Shown here: one piece after another, positions 45,001-56,694 of the stretch | How positions within the stretch are numbered: the stretch's first letter is position 1 | How the letters are laid out: each line of letters starts with the position of its first letter | Assembly: GCF_023159225.1 (NCBI RefSeq) | Contig: NC_063166.1 | Span: 72,914,575 to 72,978,574, forward strand | Direction of reading: 5' to 3' | Source of the DNA: Perognathus longimembris pacificus | Lineage: Eukaryota > Chordata > Mammalia > Rodentia > Heteromyidae | Length of the DNA: 64,000 nt | The notes under the pieces: generated by a model | Told to the model about the DNA's origin: nothing | Database searches by the model: none | The model's input: only the letters and a program-made list of their open reading frames with translations | Position numbers and translations under genes: made by a program

Positions 45001-46830
45001 CCTCCCCACTCCCCAGGGGTTGGGGAGAACGACTCTGTAGGACAGAAGTTCATGAGGATGAGGGAGGAGGAGGAGGAGCCTTCCTCCTTCAGCAGGAGAG
45101 GAAAACTCTATTTACAGTAGGCCCAGATGGAACTGATTTACTCAGAGCCTTCTTATTCCTGAGTGTGATATTTGTCCACATCATAAAACCACAGGCTACA
45201 ATGTGTCTGACATTATACCAAGTGATATAACCCCTCCTAATGATATTATAATAAATCCCAAATGAGGCTGCCATCACTGGGCAGTCATTTCAAAGTGTTC
45301 CTGAAATAGTTTCTCCAGAACAAGGGATCTGCATGCCAAATGCAGATGCTCACATGAGGCCCGAGGAGTCGACGCAGGCATCAGCATCTACACAACTGTG
45401 GCTTCATTCTTGGCTGGAAACGTTTTCCTTTTTCTTTCTTTTTTTCTATTAATCCATTGACTTTTATGAAAATCAAAATGTTCCTCCACATATATATATA
45501 TGTATATGTGAGGGATGAAATTGGACATTTTCTAAGTGCAATAAAATGTCCCCCAGGGTTCGTTTTTATTATTCTTCTTTAAATCAGCAGTTTCTGAGCC
45601 TCTTCATTAGTTCAGGCCAGTGACCTCTCATGCTGGCTTCACCTCCCTCGGTGCTGGGAGAGAGCTGACCACACTTCCTGCCATGCTGGTGGCAGAGGCT
45701 GGTGTTTTTCTGCTAGTGTGTATAGGTACGTTTCCGAGATGCCACGTGATCTACTTCCCCAAGCCAGAGCAACTTGCTGACTCAGATACCAGTGAATTTC
45801 TTCTAGGACAGATGTGTAGCTCTCTCTGCCCTGAAAGGCAGGGACCACAGAAAATCATGTGTTTCTCTTCATCCAGCTGGATTGTGGTCTTGGAATAAGC
45901 AGGACTCCGGAGCAAAAAAGGAGGATCCATTTGTCTTCACTTGTCCCATCACCAACACCTCACCACTTCCTTCCCCCGGCACGGCCACCACCACAGTCAG
46001 AGTCACTGTACCACTGCTGCTCCTCTCATGTGTCCTTGTTCATCCTCAAGCCCACGTAATTATCCTCTGGCCATCCAAACGCAGTGAACCATCTATCATT
46101 TTGATCTTCTCCGAAGATCTCTGTCCTCTCCTTTCCCCGTCATCCTATATGGTTTAATACCCAGTCCATCTGTTCCCCTCATTTTTGAGGAGTTTTGTTT
46201 CGTGTTTTTGTGTTTCTTTTACTATTACAAAGTCAAACTAATTGTGCCTAAAACTGTGAGAGGTTAAAACAACAACAACAAAAAGAAAACCCTCATTTAG
46301 GATGAAATATACAGAAATGGCAGCTGACCAGAAAAAAAGAAAAGCAGAGATGCCCTAATAAAAGTATCAGTCCATGTGGGTCCAGCCACACCTGAATTTC
46401 CAGTTATTTAAGCCAAAACATTGCCTGTCCTGCTTCAACAGGGTTAAATTAGGTTTCTTTCAGTTTAAGAAAAATAATTCTGACCAAAATCACTATCTCT
46501 GCCTGTACATTGTTACTCATTTCTACCCCAAAGATCCTCAAGTTTGGTACCCCCAGTACAAGCATCAGTAGTAAGCCAGAGTCTGGGGTCAAGAGCCTCC
46601 TACCCAAGTGATCCCAAGATGAGCTATAGGAAGCCACATTCCTTCAGGGAGAGCAGGTTCTTTAGGACAAGGAGCAGGTTCTCTAGGACATGAAGTTCAA
46701 GGCTAGAAGAAGGAAGACAAGACCTGATTGACAACAAAAAAGCTAAAGATTCTAGAAATTTCTTCCACTACAGTAAAAGTCCCTTTATGGACCAGCATTT
46801 TTGGTGGAAGAGATGGGGATGACTTCAGAA
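45001..46830. other. Unique sequence
   Basis: TA-rich at 45489-45510. A 21-base-period tandem duplication lies at 46651-46692. No repeat family or gene recognised. Confidence 0.4.
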
Positions 46831-46839
46831 GATGTAAAT

Positions 46840-46950
46840 AAAGGGCCACACTGATCAAGATGCATTGTCCTCGTGAACAGATAGGTTGAACTGAAAACCC
46901 TTTGTACAACTTAAAAATAATTTTTAAAATATAAATTTAAAATGCAAATC
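46840..46950 (+). mobile_element. LINE-1 3' tail
   Basis: 'gatcaagatgcattgtcctc', 'ggttgaactgaaaacccttt' and 'gtacaacttaaaaataattt' match a rodent L1 3'UTR end. Confidence 0.65.
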
Positions 46951-48635
46951 AAAATAGAAGGCATCTCCTTTACCCAATATTATGACCTACCTGGTATCAA
47001 TAGTGTCATTGGCTTTTTGCCTGGTACTTCATTCTAGGAGATACAAAGAGGACCACTGTTTTGCAAAAGTCTGGAAATGCAGAAGGACAAATTCAACAAA
47101 TAAATATGTATCAAAGGGTCATTTATCTTAAGATTTATAATTTAGAGAGGAGACATATAAGAAGTCAGGCTATAGTAGAAACACATAGAAGAATACATGT
47201 TCTTATTGAGTGACCTGGGACACAGGGAAAGTGACATTTGTCACAATCACATCAATCAACATACTCTCCAAAGTCACTGCACAATCCTCTTCACTGCTCC
47301 CTACCACTAAGTGAGGACAGCCATGGGACAAGAGCTAGTGAGAACAGCAAGTCCTTTCCCACACAAGTAACGCTTTGCCGGTAACTTGTGTTCTCTTCCT
47401 TAAACTCAATGCACATCTGCTATGCTTTTGTTAAAGACTTTGTTTGGCCCGTATCAAACCCCAACCGAAGCCAGCTTAAGCCTAAGAAAGCCTGTGACAA
47501 AAGGACATGGGGTTCCCACAGAACCCGATATACAGGTTACACCCAGACCTCAGAACTGACTGGACCCAGGAAGTCCTAGACACATCTGCCTCAAAATGTT
47601 GTGGGCTTCAAACAACCTACAGTGTGGTGCCCATTCCTGTGGATGAAGCATCTGGGTCAGAATCCGAGTAAAGGGACCCCTTAGCTGGGCACTCAGCCAG
47701 TGCTGGAGCTGTTAGGAAATAAGAATGTGTGTATTTATTGAGGAAAATAAAAATGTGCATGCGACGTCACATAGAGACAATTTATGAGATTTTATGGACG
47801 TGTCACCAGAAGGCCCAGTCGGTCAGTGCCAAGGTCAGGTCTGTGAATACCTCCAAGCCCAGGCAATAAGGCTCCCTAGAGGAGTCAGTGCATGGTACAT
47901 GCTTGTGGAGGGGAGCATGGGACCACATGGGCCACGGGCTGTCCCTAAGGGCTGTGTAGAACCAAGAACATGGGATTGGGTGAAAATAAATATGCACACA
48001 CTTGTAGGTACGCAGAGTTGCTGCATGTGTGTGAGCACAAGGAGAACGTATGACTTGGGTCCCCCTGAGTGGGAGGAAAGGCTGAGCCATGAATCAAAGG
48101 TACACCCACTCCTCATGCTCCTTTCCCAGGATGGCAGAGTCCTCACTGTTCACAGCCAGGGTTGGCCAGCACCAACTGCTAAGGCCAAAGGCCTTAGGGA
48201 TATACAGAAACAGATTCTCAGTGGAGTTTCCTCTGAGAGGAACAGTTGAGAACCGATGGTGTCTGGCTAAGAGATGGGGGAATGGGGTCCTGACCCATTC
48301 ACCTCTTCTCGTGGACTTAAGCCTCCCCATGGCTGTCACGGCCTCTCTGTTCCTGGTCTCTGGGACTCCTGGGTATTCTGTGACCCCCTCCTGAACCCTT
48401 GTTGCGTCTCTGGGACTGTGGCTTTGTGTTCTCAGCTTTCAGCTGCCCTGCTGGCACAAGGCCCAAAACAGACCCATGTGCCTCTCAAGCTTTCTGGCTT
48501 TTAGACCAACTCTTAATCTTCTGAGGGCACGCTTCTGGGTAAGAAGGTTAAAGAGAGTATGCAGAAGGTGTGTTATTAAAAGAAAGAGAAGGATATAGAG
48601 AAGAAAAGGAGGAAGAGTATGGAAAGGAAGAATAA
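46951..48635. other. Unique sequence
   Basis: Frames at 47794-48394 overlap on both strands (longest 151 codons) without a domain. A CRE-like 'gacgtca' lies at 47763-47769. No family recognised. Confidence 0.4.
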
Positions 48636-48639
48636 GAAA

Positions 48640-48980
48640 AGGGAGGGAGGAAGGGAGGGATGGAGGGAGGAAGGGAGGGGAAAGATGAGGAAGGAGGGAG
48701 GGAGGGAGGGAGAGAGGGAGGGAAGGAGGGAGGGAGGGAGGGAGGAGAAAGGAGGGAGGGTGGGAGGATAAAGAAGAAAGAAAGGAGGAAGGAAAGGAAG
48801 GAGGGAGGGAGAGAGGGAGGAGGGAGGGAGGGAGGGAGAGAGGGAGGGAGGGAGGGAGGGAGGGAGGGGGAGGGAGGGAGGGAGGGAGGGAGGGAGGGAG
48901 GGAGGGAGGGAGGGAGGGAGGGAGGGAGGGAGGGAGGGAGGAGAGGAAAGAGGAAAGAGGAAAGAGGAAAGAGGAAAGAA
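48640..48980. repeat. (GGGA)n/(GGAA)n purine array, about 340 bases
   Basis: Dense GGGAGG and GGAAGG units, purest at 48825-48940, ending in GAGGAAA repeats. The long opposite-strand Pro/Ser/Leu frame (197 codons) is an artefact of this array. Confidence 0.98.
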
Positions 48981-50530
48981 GGTTGGCTTTCTTCATAATG
49001 CCCAGAATCTCCCAGAGTCCACCTTTATACAAGTGGCTTTAGACTAGGAATAAGCACAGCCCCACAGACCACAGGGGATGCAGCATGCCCACTTCCTCCT
49101 TCCCTTTCATGCTCCTGCAGCTGTGAGGGGATCATACATTTTACAAGATTCCTTGGGTTGCTTGGAACACACCAGCATCACATGCATTTTCTTGAGCATG
49201 TGAGGTTGGTCACTTTTCTCCGTGAAGGGGAAGGGCCTTGGGCAAATGTGACCTCTGAAATAAATCAATCCCTCCAATGTACTGCTTCTAGTCAGGCAGG
49301 ATGGCTGGCCCAGCTTATTGGCATCTGAGGTTAGGGGTTAGGACTGTATAAATACCCAACATGAGCTGCGACGTTGACTGGATGCTTTCCAACAGGAATG
49401 CAGTTTTCTCCCAAACCCTAAGAGGTAAGGAAGTACAGCTTTTACATAGTTGATCTTGAGAGTTCTCACAAAGCTGTGGCCCTTGGTCAAGGACATACGG
49501 GAATCAGAGCCTCTGCCTCTTGAGCGCCTGGCCCAACTGCTTCTCTCCAATTTTTAAAGCACTCACTGCTTGGCTTTTATCCCCTACCCAGAATGATTCT
49601 GCAGATCACAAAACAGATCTGCCCCCACCATGGTACAGGCTAGCACAGGTTAGCATGGAAGAGGAAAACCCAGAAGGAAGGAAGGAAGTGTCCAGACAGC
49701 CATGTTTCTAACTTCTGATTTCCAGAGCTAGCTATAGGTCCATGAGGTCCAGACAGGAATTGCAAAAGCCTATGTTTCTGCAACCTAAGCCTTCTGGAGT
49801 TGACTATCCCTATAATCCATACCACTCTTACCTCAGAATATGTCTAGTTGGTCAGAGAACACTTGCCAAGGAATCGATTTCATGCCCTAAACTCCCAACT
49901 CCAGCCAGAATAGTCCTCTACTGTAGTGAAACATGGATTTATACCTGTTTCAATTCAGGCTTAATTGTCCGATGAACTGGTCAGGGTGGGGATCTGTTCA
50001 CCTCTGCACCATCCCCAGGGACTGACACCCAGTCTATCATACAGTGGACATTCAATATGTGGGCCCAGTGACCCGTGGTGCCTGCCAATGGCCCACAAAA
50101 TCACAACATTCATCTGACTTGTTTAGAGTTTGTGAAGGGATGGTGGGAACCAGGGCTGAATCTGCTTCTGTTGCAGAGGGTCCAGGCCATAATCACTTGA
50201 ACAACTAGGAGAGAAGGAAATTGAATGGATAGAGCTCAGTTGTGGATGTTACTGACCTCTGACCTTTTCTCAAATCCTTTGCAGGCCATGGCTGGAGTTT
50301 GCAAAGCTGGAACCCACTGGGAACAGGGTTACTGCATGCTCGGTTTGTATCAGACTGTTCTGTGTGTGACCACTATCTGACAATTCACCTTTCTTTCTCC
50401 AGTGTCTGCTACAGTGGTCAAGAAATCACCATGTACGCTGGTCCAAGGGATTCCCAAAATTACTGAGCAGTTGCTATGGAGTTCTTAAAGCATAGTCCCA
50501 AGTATCATTGATAATCACCCCATCAAAAGC
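48981..50530. other. Unique sequence
   Basis: An L2-like 3' phrase ('gacacccagtctatcataca', 50024-50043) is the only hint of a repeat. Confidence 0.4.
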
Positions 50531-50536
50531 TAGACT

Positions 50537-50785
50537 CTGAGCAAGACACTAATGGCTCACATCTGTAATCCTAGCTACTCAGAAGGCTGAGATCTAGTAG
50601 ACTGGGGTTCAAAGCCAGCCCAGGCAGAAAAGTCTTCAAGATTGCATCACCTAAATAACCAGGAAACAAGCTAGGATGGAGGCCTGGCTCAGGTGGTAGA
50701 ATACCAGTGGCCCAATCAAAAAGATCAAGTTTGGAGCCCTGAGTTCAAAACCCAGAACCACCAATAAAAGAAGTTAAAAAAAAGG
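50537..50785 (+). mobile_element. 7SL/ID dimeric SINE
   Basis: 'taatggctcacatctgtaat', 'cctagctactcagaaggctg', 'caaagccagcccaggcagaa', 'gcctggctcaggtggtagaa' and 'gagccctgagttcaaaaccc' make a complete sense dimer with an A-rich tail. Older than most, as many positions differ. The duplication is not clear. Confidence 0.88.
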
Positions 50786-50869
50786 TAGCGTCTACCCTCT
50801 CCCTTGAATTATGTCAGGTTTTTCACACCTTAATAGCCCTACATCAAAGTGGATCTGTGAAAAATTCCA

Positions 50870-51015
50870 GGCCCTTAAAACATGGGCGAATTCCAGGGAA
50901 GAATGAACAAAGGGGTGACATTGGAAAGAAGCATTATAGTCATAATCTAACTTGTGCAACTGCAACCCCTTCACATAACTACTTAATGATATCAATAAAA
51001 TATTTAAAACCTTTT
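50870..51015 (+). mobile_element. LINE-1 3' end
   Basis: 'aaaggggtgacattggaaag', 'aacttgtgcaactgcaaccc' and 'atgatatcaataaaatattt' match an L1 3'UTR terminus. Confidence 0.6.
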
Positions 51016-52525
51016 TTAAAATGGCAAATCCCACCTTTCATCTCTTCGGGTGCCATCTCTTAGAATTCAGTCACCATGGCACAAGGAGGTGCAAGGTGTA
51101 AGCGAGCCGAGGAAGAGAACCAAGAGTCCACTGGCCCGACATGCAGGGAAGCACGGAGGATGTACATCCTCAACCCCCTGTGCACAAGCTGGCGGGAGCT
51201 GTGTGCAACAGTGTCTGTCTCCAAACTTGCTGGCATTACAGACTGGAGAACAAAGTAAATGATGGTTTGGTTTCAGTTACCTGCTGATGGGTCTCTTCAT
51301 ATGAAGAGAATCAGAACATGGGCCCCAGAAGAAGATACTGATAGTACGTGCAGCCTTTGTAGTCTCAGGATGAGTAGAGGAGTTAGTGCCAGGTCTCTCT
51401 CCTGACCAAAAAAAAACACTGTGAGCTCTCAGTGTGCACTCAGAATCAAGCAAGTTGACTTTAGGTCAAGAATATTCACACTCATGCTAATCTATACAAC
51501 TTCCTTTCAGTAGAAAAATGTGCTAGGGATTCTCTATCAGCCCAGAGACCACAAAAGCGGCTCACCCAAAAGTGTTCACCCTGAGATTAGCAGCAGAAAA
51601 TCTAGTGGCAAGATGAGTCACTCTGAAATGGTGACATGGTAATGGCATGAACTGTTCTGGTCATCTTCTTTCTGCTCTGTGGTGACTGAGTCATTTCACC
51701 TCTGAACCCAAGTTGTAGTTCCTGTGCATGACAGGTGTGGATACTGACATCTTTCCAGGGAAATTCATATCTCCCCTCTGAAGCTATATGCTCATCTATT
51801 TCTCAGAGAGGAAAGCTCCTGAGCAGGGAGTTGGAAAGAGTTCAGCACTGGGGCAAAAAAAAAGGAAGTGAGAAGGGAGTGGGGGTGAGAATGAACAGAG
51901 GAGGGACCATGAGGCAAGAAGCTGGAAAAACATGTGCCTCACATACTCCATCTCTCCTGGGTACCACTCGTTCATTTGCTCACTCCGCCCTAGGTCTTTT
52001 CTTCCAGCCACATTTCAGACCCTAGGCCGGGAGTAGAGCAAGGAACAGTATGACCATGGCCTCCATCTCTGTCTTCCCGGATGGTCTCTGCAACCAGCAA
52101 GGGGAAAAGATGAAACCGTAAGACAAGGCAATCGTAGTCTTGTGTGTTGCACAAACGGAAATGGAGGGTGGGGAGCCTCTGCTGGCAGGGGGAGAGGAGG
52201 GACCTAGCCCAAAGAAGGGATCAGAGAAGGGCTCCCCAAGGAAATGACATAAAAGCTAAAAACCAGAAGGATGAATGAGGATTAGTCATCCTGCCTTCTT
52301 CCTCTCTTTCTTTTTAAAAAAAAAATGTTGTAATTCACCCATTGGGCTTAGGTAAAGGAGTCTTTGGCTTCCTACCCTAGGAGGCATCTGCACACAGCAG
52401 CGCGGCCTCTGTGTGGCTTGATTCTGATGGCCTCTAAGCCCCCTCAGAGGAACGTCAGCTCGACAACGACATGAGAGCTTGCAAGTGCCACCTCGAGCCC
52501 TGTAGTATTGATCACCAGCCTTACC
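51016..52525. other. Unique sequence
   Basis: Overlapping 60-70 codon frames at 51050-51262 and a 96-codon frame at 51735-52025 show no domain. No repeat recognised. Confidence 0.4.
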
Positions 52526-52529
52526 GAGG

Positions 52530-52790
52530 GAACATTTGCCTTTCTTCCCCTTCCAAATAATTAAAGTATAATATTTTATGGCCTGATAAAATTTACTGGG
52601 ACCCTTGGCACGTAATTATAGTGCTCCTTTAAAGGAGACCCCATAAAAGATGCATGATTAGAATGTTAAGGATCTGGATAGAATTGCAAGCATGTGACAA
52701 AATAATTTACAAGTGATAAACTGTCCAAGGGGGGAAAAATTCCAATAACCCCTGATGAAGGCTAACAATTAAAATAATAAATCCCCTCAA
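52530..52790. other. AT-rich repeat-free block with a perfect palindrome
   Basis: Dense in homeodomain-type cores (AATAATTAAAG, CGTAATTATAG, GCATGATTAG), with a 14-base perfect palindrome 'ctcctttaaaggag' at 52624-52637. It resembles a conserved non-coding enhancer in composition only. Confidence 0.25.
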
Positions 52791-53230
52791 GAGCAAGGGT
52801 AAACCTTTTTTCTTGGTCACAGACTTATACTTCATGAGCTCAGGAAAGGGAAGAAGCCTTCTGTCAAAGTCATATCCCATGCTCCTGGGTCTCTGCTCTT
52901 CCTTTATGTATTTATTTTTGCACTTGGGCACTTAATTGTTTTAGTGGTTTATGTATCCCTATGTTTTTAGTCTTTTTTTTTATCCATTTCACCATTCTCT
53001 TCCTCTTTTTAGTTGTCAATCCACCTGTTTCATCTATGTATCCATTCATTAATTCATCTGTCTAGCTGTTCACTAGCTCCTTTATTTCTCCACTTCTTTA
53101 TCCATTCCCTCTCACTTGCTTGCTTATGCTAAGCAACTTATTCACTATGGTTTAAGGCAGCACTATTCTGTCAAACTATGATTTGAGCCAGAAAGGTAAT
53201 TTTAAGAACCTATTGCTTCTTCAATCCATG
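52791..53230. other. Unique, pyrimidine-rich sequence
   Basis: Repeated 'tccattca/tccacctg/tctgtct'-like phrases at 52980-53110 give a loose CATT/TCCA periodicity. No family called. Confidence 0.35.
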
Positions 53231-53239
53231 CACTTTAAC

Positions 53240-53406
53240 CTTCTTAGTCCATTTTCTGTTTCTGGAATGTATCAAGAACATTCAGCCCACAATTCTAAGG
53301 GTTGAGATGTTTGCTGGTGGGATTCTTCAAGAGGCTCCCCTTAACAGGATAGGACACTTCATGCAAGACAGAATGTCTTACTCTGAGTCTCTTCCTCTTC
53401 CTACAA
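53240..53406 (+). mobile_element. MaLR/MLT-like LTR, part 1
   Basis: 'cttagtccattttctgtttc', 'cagcccacaattctaagggt' and 'tgagtctcttcctcttccta', then 'caaagtcagagtccc', follow the order of a MaLR-type LTR. It is interrupted by a SINE and resumes at 53653. Confidence 0.6.
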
Positions 53407-53419
53407 AGTCAGAGTCCCA

Positions 53420-53639
53420 GCTGAGCCCTGGTGGCTCACACCTGTAATTCTAACTACTCAGGAGGCTGAGATGTGAGGTTCACATTTCAAAGCCAACCCA
53501 GGCAGTCAGTCCATGAGACTCTTATCTCCAATTGAGTGGTGCTGTGGCTCAAAGTGGTAGAGTACTAGCCTTGAGCAAAAGAGCTCAGGAACAGCACTGA
53601 GGCCCCAAGTTCAAGCCCCATGACTGATAAAGATAGATA
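53420..53639 (+). mobile_element. 7SL/ID dimeric SINE inside an LTR
   Basis: 'gccctggtggctcacacctg', 'taactactcaggaggctgag', 'caaagccaacccaggcagtc', 'gctgtggctcaaagtggtag' and 'ccccaagttcaagccccatg'. It is flanked by 'agtcagagtccca' (53407-53419) and 'ggtcatagtctca' (53640-53652), 10/13. Confidence 0.9.
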
Positions 53640-53652
53640 GGTCATAGTCTCA

Positions 53653-53830
53653 TTGGAGAGCTCCACCTATGGCTTCATTTAAACTTAATTAATTACATCC
53701 TAAAGATCATACATCTAAATGTCATACTCGTATGAAAGGCCCCACCCTTTGAATACCTCTCACAATGGGTATTAAAGGTCAATGTGAGTTTTAGTAGAGA
53801 CCTGGGAACCAGAGCAAGCTATAGGAATAT
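53653..53830 (+). mobile_element. MaLR/MLT-like LTR, part 2
   Basis: 'gagagctccacctatggctt', 'gaaaggccccaccctttgaa', 'tacctctcacaatgggtatt' and 'caatgtgagttttagtagag' continue the LTR after the SINE. Confidence 0.6.
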
Positions 53831-54690
53831 GGCTTTTCTGTTTTACACTTGAGGAAGCCAACACTCAGAAAGAAGTACTCAGACATACTTGAACTAAGTC
53901 AAGGGAGCATCCTGGAACACCGTGGAAAGTGCTCAGGATAAGCCTGAGGCAAGTGTATCAACCCAAAGGACAGCACTCAAAGGAGACACACGGGACCCGC
54001 CTGGAAGTGGGGAAGGAGACATCTGGTGGAGAAGGGCTTGGGTCTGTCACTCCCTGAATACCTCTCATGGCCATGTTGTCCCAGAGCTCTGAGTCTACAC
54101 AGAAACAGGGTATGAAAGGATGCATTTTGGAGAATCACAGAAAGTCTGTGCTGATGGTTACTAGACTTTTGCACCCAAATGCCCCATCTCCTATCCATTC
54201 ATAACTCTGACAGCTAGAGCTCGTTATCCACTTCACTACATAGATCCCAGGCCTGAAGAGTATCATGGCTATGGTGATGGCGATGATGATGATGGTACTG
54301 ATGATGACAGCAATGGTAATAATGGTGGCAGTGACTGACAGTGACAGCCCAGTGCTCATACTGCAGAACATTTAAATCACATGCTCTACAGCTTTAAGTA
54401 TCCTTACTTTAGAAAGGAGGAAAACGAGGCATTTTCTTAAAGCTATCTCCACACTTAAAGGGTGCTACTTACATAGCCCCTCCCCCCATCATAAACCTTG
54501 ACCTGGAAGCTGGCGTGGCCAGAGAAGACAGAGGTTTGGGGATGGGCTGTGATATGGAGAAGCCCTGGATGGCTGTTTCCAAGAAGCACAAAGTCCAGTG
54601 AAGGTCGAAAGTCCTGATGAGTCCTAGGTGCTATGCCAAGCACTCATAATAGTAAGACAAGAGAGGGGGATCAAGAAAGCTTAACAAAGA
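53831..54690. other. Unique sequence with a GAT-rich patch
   Basis: 'gatggcgatgatgatgatgg' units at 54270-54345. No family recognised. Confidence 0.45.
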
Positions 54691-54696
54691 TGGAGA

Positions 54697-54945
54697 CTGG
54701 CTGGTGCCGGTGGCTCACACCTATAATCCTAGTTACACAGGAGGCTGAGATCTGAGGATCATGATTCAAAGTCAACCTGGCTGGAAAGTCTATGAGACTC
54801 TTATCTCTAACTAACCACCAAAATAGCCAGAAGTAGAGGTATCGTTCAAGTGGTAGCGCTCCAACCTTGAGTCAGAGAAGCTTATGGATAGTGTCTAGGC
54901 CCTGAGTTCAAGCCTCCAGTATCTGTGTCAAAGAAAAAAAAAAAA
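54697..54945 (+). mobile_element. 7SL/ID dimeric SINE (host of an IDL-Geo)
   Basis: 'ctggtgccggtggctcacac', 'cctagttacacaggaggctg', 'caaagtcaacctggctggaa', 'gtatcgttcaagtggtagcg' and 'gccctgagttcaagcctcca', then a run of 12 A. An IDL-Geo sits directly in the tail. Confidence 0.93.
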
Positions 54946-54950
54946 TGGTG

Positions 54951-55156
54951 CTGGGGATATAGCCTAGCGGCAAGAGTGCCAGCCTCGGATACACGAGGCC
55001 CTAGGTTCGATTCCCCAGCACCACATATACAGAAAACGGCCAGAAGCGGCGCTGTGGCTCAAGTGGCAGAGTGCTAGCCTTGAGCGGGAAGAAGCCAGGG
55101 ACAGTGCTCAGGCCCTGAGTCCAAGGCCCAGGACTGGCAAAAAAAAAAAAAAAAAA
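54951..55156 (+). mobile_element. IDL-Geo SINE, young-looking, inserted in a SINE tail
   Basis: Complete dimer: 'ggggatatagcctagcggca' to 'caggactggc', plus a run of about 18 A. CpGs are intact ('acggccagaagcggcgctgt'). A pol III B box, 'ggttcgattcc', is at 55004-55014. The tail of the older SINE plus 'atggtg' is duplicated (ends at 54950 and 55162), so the target was the older A-tract. It shares 'cggatacacgaggccctagg' with the 22270 copy. Confidence 0.95.
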
Positions 55157-55162
55157 ATGGTG

Positions 55163-55595
55163 ACCATCAAGAGCTTTCTCTAATCACTCCCAAACGGAAG
55201 TGCTGTCTCTCCCTCCTAAACTACCTTATTCTGGTCCTTGGAGCACAGGCTCTGGCTAGGGCCCCATTTGGCCAGTCTCCTCTCCCTCCTCTCTGCCTCC
55301 TTCCCACCTCCAGAGAGAGCACAGTCTTCACTCTGTGATTCCCCCATAGGCATTGGGCAACTTCACACATACTCAACATCATGATGGATCAACGGAGAAA
55401 CACAATCGCTTGGGTTTCTGAGAATGTACATATTTGTTTAAACCCCCTGGCTTTCTTGAGTACAGACAAAACACCTCTGGCTTACCACCTCCCAGAGATG
55501 TGCTGTGTAGAGGTTCAAAGGCCTTGGCTGTCAGCAGTAATATCAATCATACAGGCTTCCCAGTGGCCTCTGTTTAGGAACAGAAGTGGGAAATG
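55163..55595. other. Unique sequence
   Basis: Nothing recognised. Confidence 0.45.
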
Positions 55596-55599
55596 GCAG

Positions 55600-56012
55600 A
55601 GATGTAGAGACAGGGAGACAGAGCTGGAGTCAGAGTTAGGGGGAGACAGAAAGATAAAAAGGAAAGGGAGAGAAGAAAGAGACAACATGAAGAAAGGATG
55701 AAGAGGGATGAAAAAATAGGCTGAACAACAACAAGAAGAAGAGTCCAGTCAGGAATAAAGAGCCAGAAAAGTGAAGAAGAGAGAAGACCAAAAAAAATCC
55801 AGAAACAAACCAAGAAAAACAGATATCAAAATACAATGAAGACAAATAATGTGTGAGAGAGAGACAGAGAGATGGAAACAGAGAGACAGAGATTGAGATC
55901 GAAAAGGAGAAAGAGACGGGGGAAAAGAATGAGAGAGACAAAAAGAGATAGAGTCATAAATAGAGAGAAACAAAGAAACAGACAGAAAGAGTGAGATAGA
56001 GAGAGACAAGGC
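55600..56012. repeat. Imperfect (GAGA)n purine-rich region, about 410 bases
   Basis: Scattered AGAGACAGAGAGA and GAAGAAG units with interruptions. The opposite-strand Ser/Phe/Leu frames (up to 101 codons) are produced by it. Confidence 0.9.
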
Positions 56013-56015
56013 GCT

Positions 56016-56690
56016 GGGGAGTTCAGCATTTTCTGCCTCACTGTGAGGGCCCCTCTGGAGCTGGTTTCAGAAGGAAGTGGTTCCATCTATAACTTTGCTT
56101 CCTCTAAAGTTAGAAATGGTCCTGTGGGCCAGAGTACATGATTCCATGTGCAGGCAATCTTCCTAGATTATCGGAGCTCCCATCAGCTCCATTAGGCCTA
56201 ATGCAACCTGCTCTTAGGCAGTGTTCTTTGTCTCTATGGAAAGTACTCTCAGGAGCTGCTGGTCAGCCCCTGCTGCCCAGTGCAGCAAAACACTTGGGTA
56301 GAACCTTCCAGAGTGCTTTCACCTCCTGAAAATCCTTGGTGAAGGCCACTGGGCATCTTGGGGCCAGATGCACAGCACTTACATACATTCGTATGACAAG
56401 GGTTTGGGGGCATGGATGGTGAGTCCTGTCTACATGAGATGTAGCCTGGTAGGTAAAGCTCTGGGCAAGAAATCTCAAACTTGTTACCCACTCCCGGTCA
56501 CGCAGAGAATGAACAGGTGACTGGGTCCAAATAGCATTCAAGGCAGCCCATAGCCTCCTTCCTACCACCAAAACCCTTTCATTCTGCCTGGACCATTGTT
56601 GTAGCTTGTCCACCTTTTTCTTTGCACAAATTTAGCACAGCTGCATTCAGAGAGTAAATTCCAGCTCACATTTTGCATTTTGAATTGGGG
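56016..56690. other. Unique sequence
   Basis: Frames at 56138-56613 on both strands lack domains. No repeat recognised. Confidence 0.4.
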
Positions 56691-56694
56691 TTTA

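Noticed and set aside
44714..45040. TATA-like site and pyrimidine-rich stretch as an LTR or promoter
   Set aside because: No LTR ends, primer site, partner LTR or downstream gene could be found.
48439..49032. 197-codon Pro/Ser/Leu-rich frame
   Set aside because: Direct translation of the GGGA array.
51050..51262. Two overlapping 60-70 codon frames starting near an 'accatgg' context
   Set aside because: No family recognised, different frames over the same bases, and no transcript features.
55574..56086. Ser/Phe/Leu-rich frames resembling membrane proteins
   Set aside because: Translations of a GAGA-rich region on the opposite strand.
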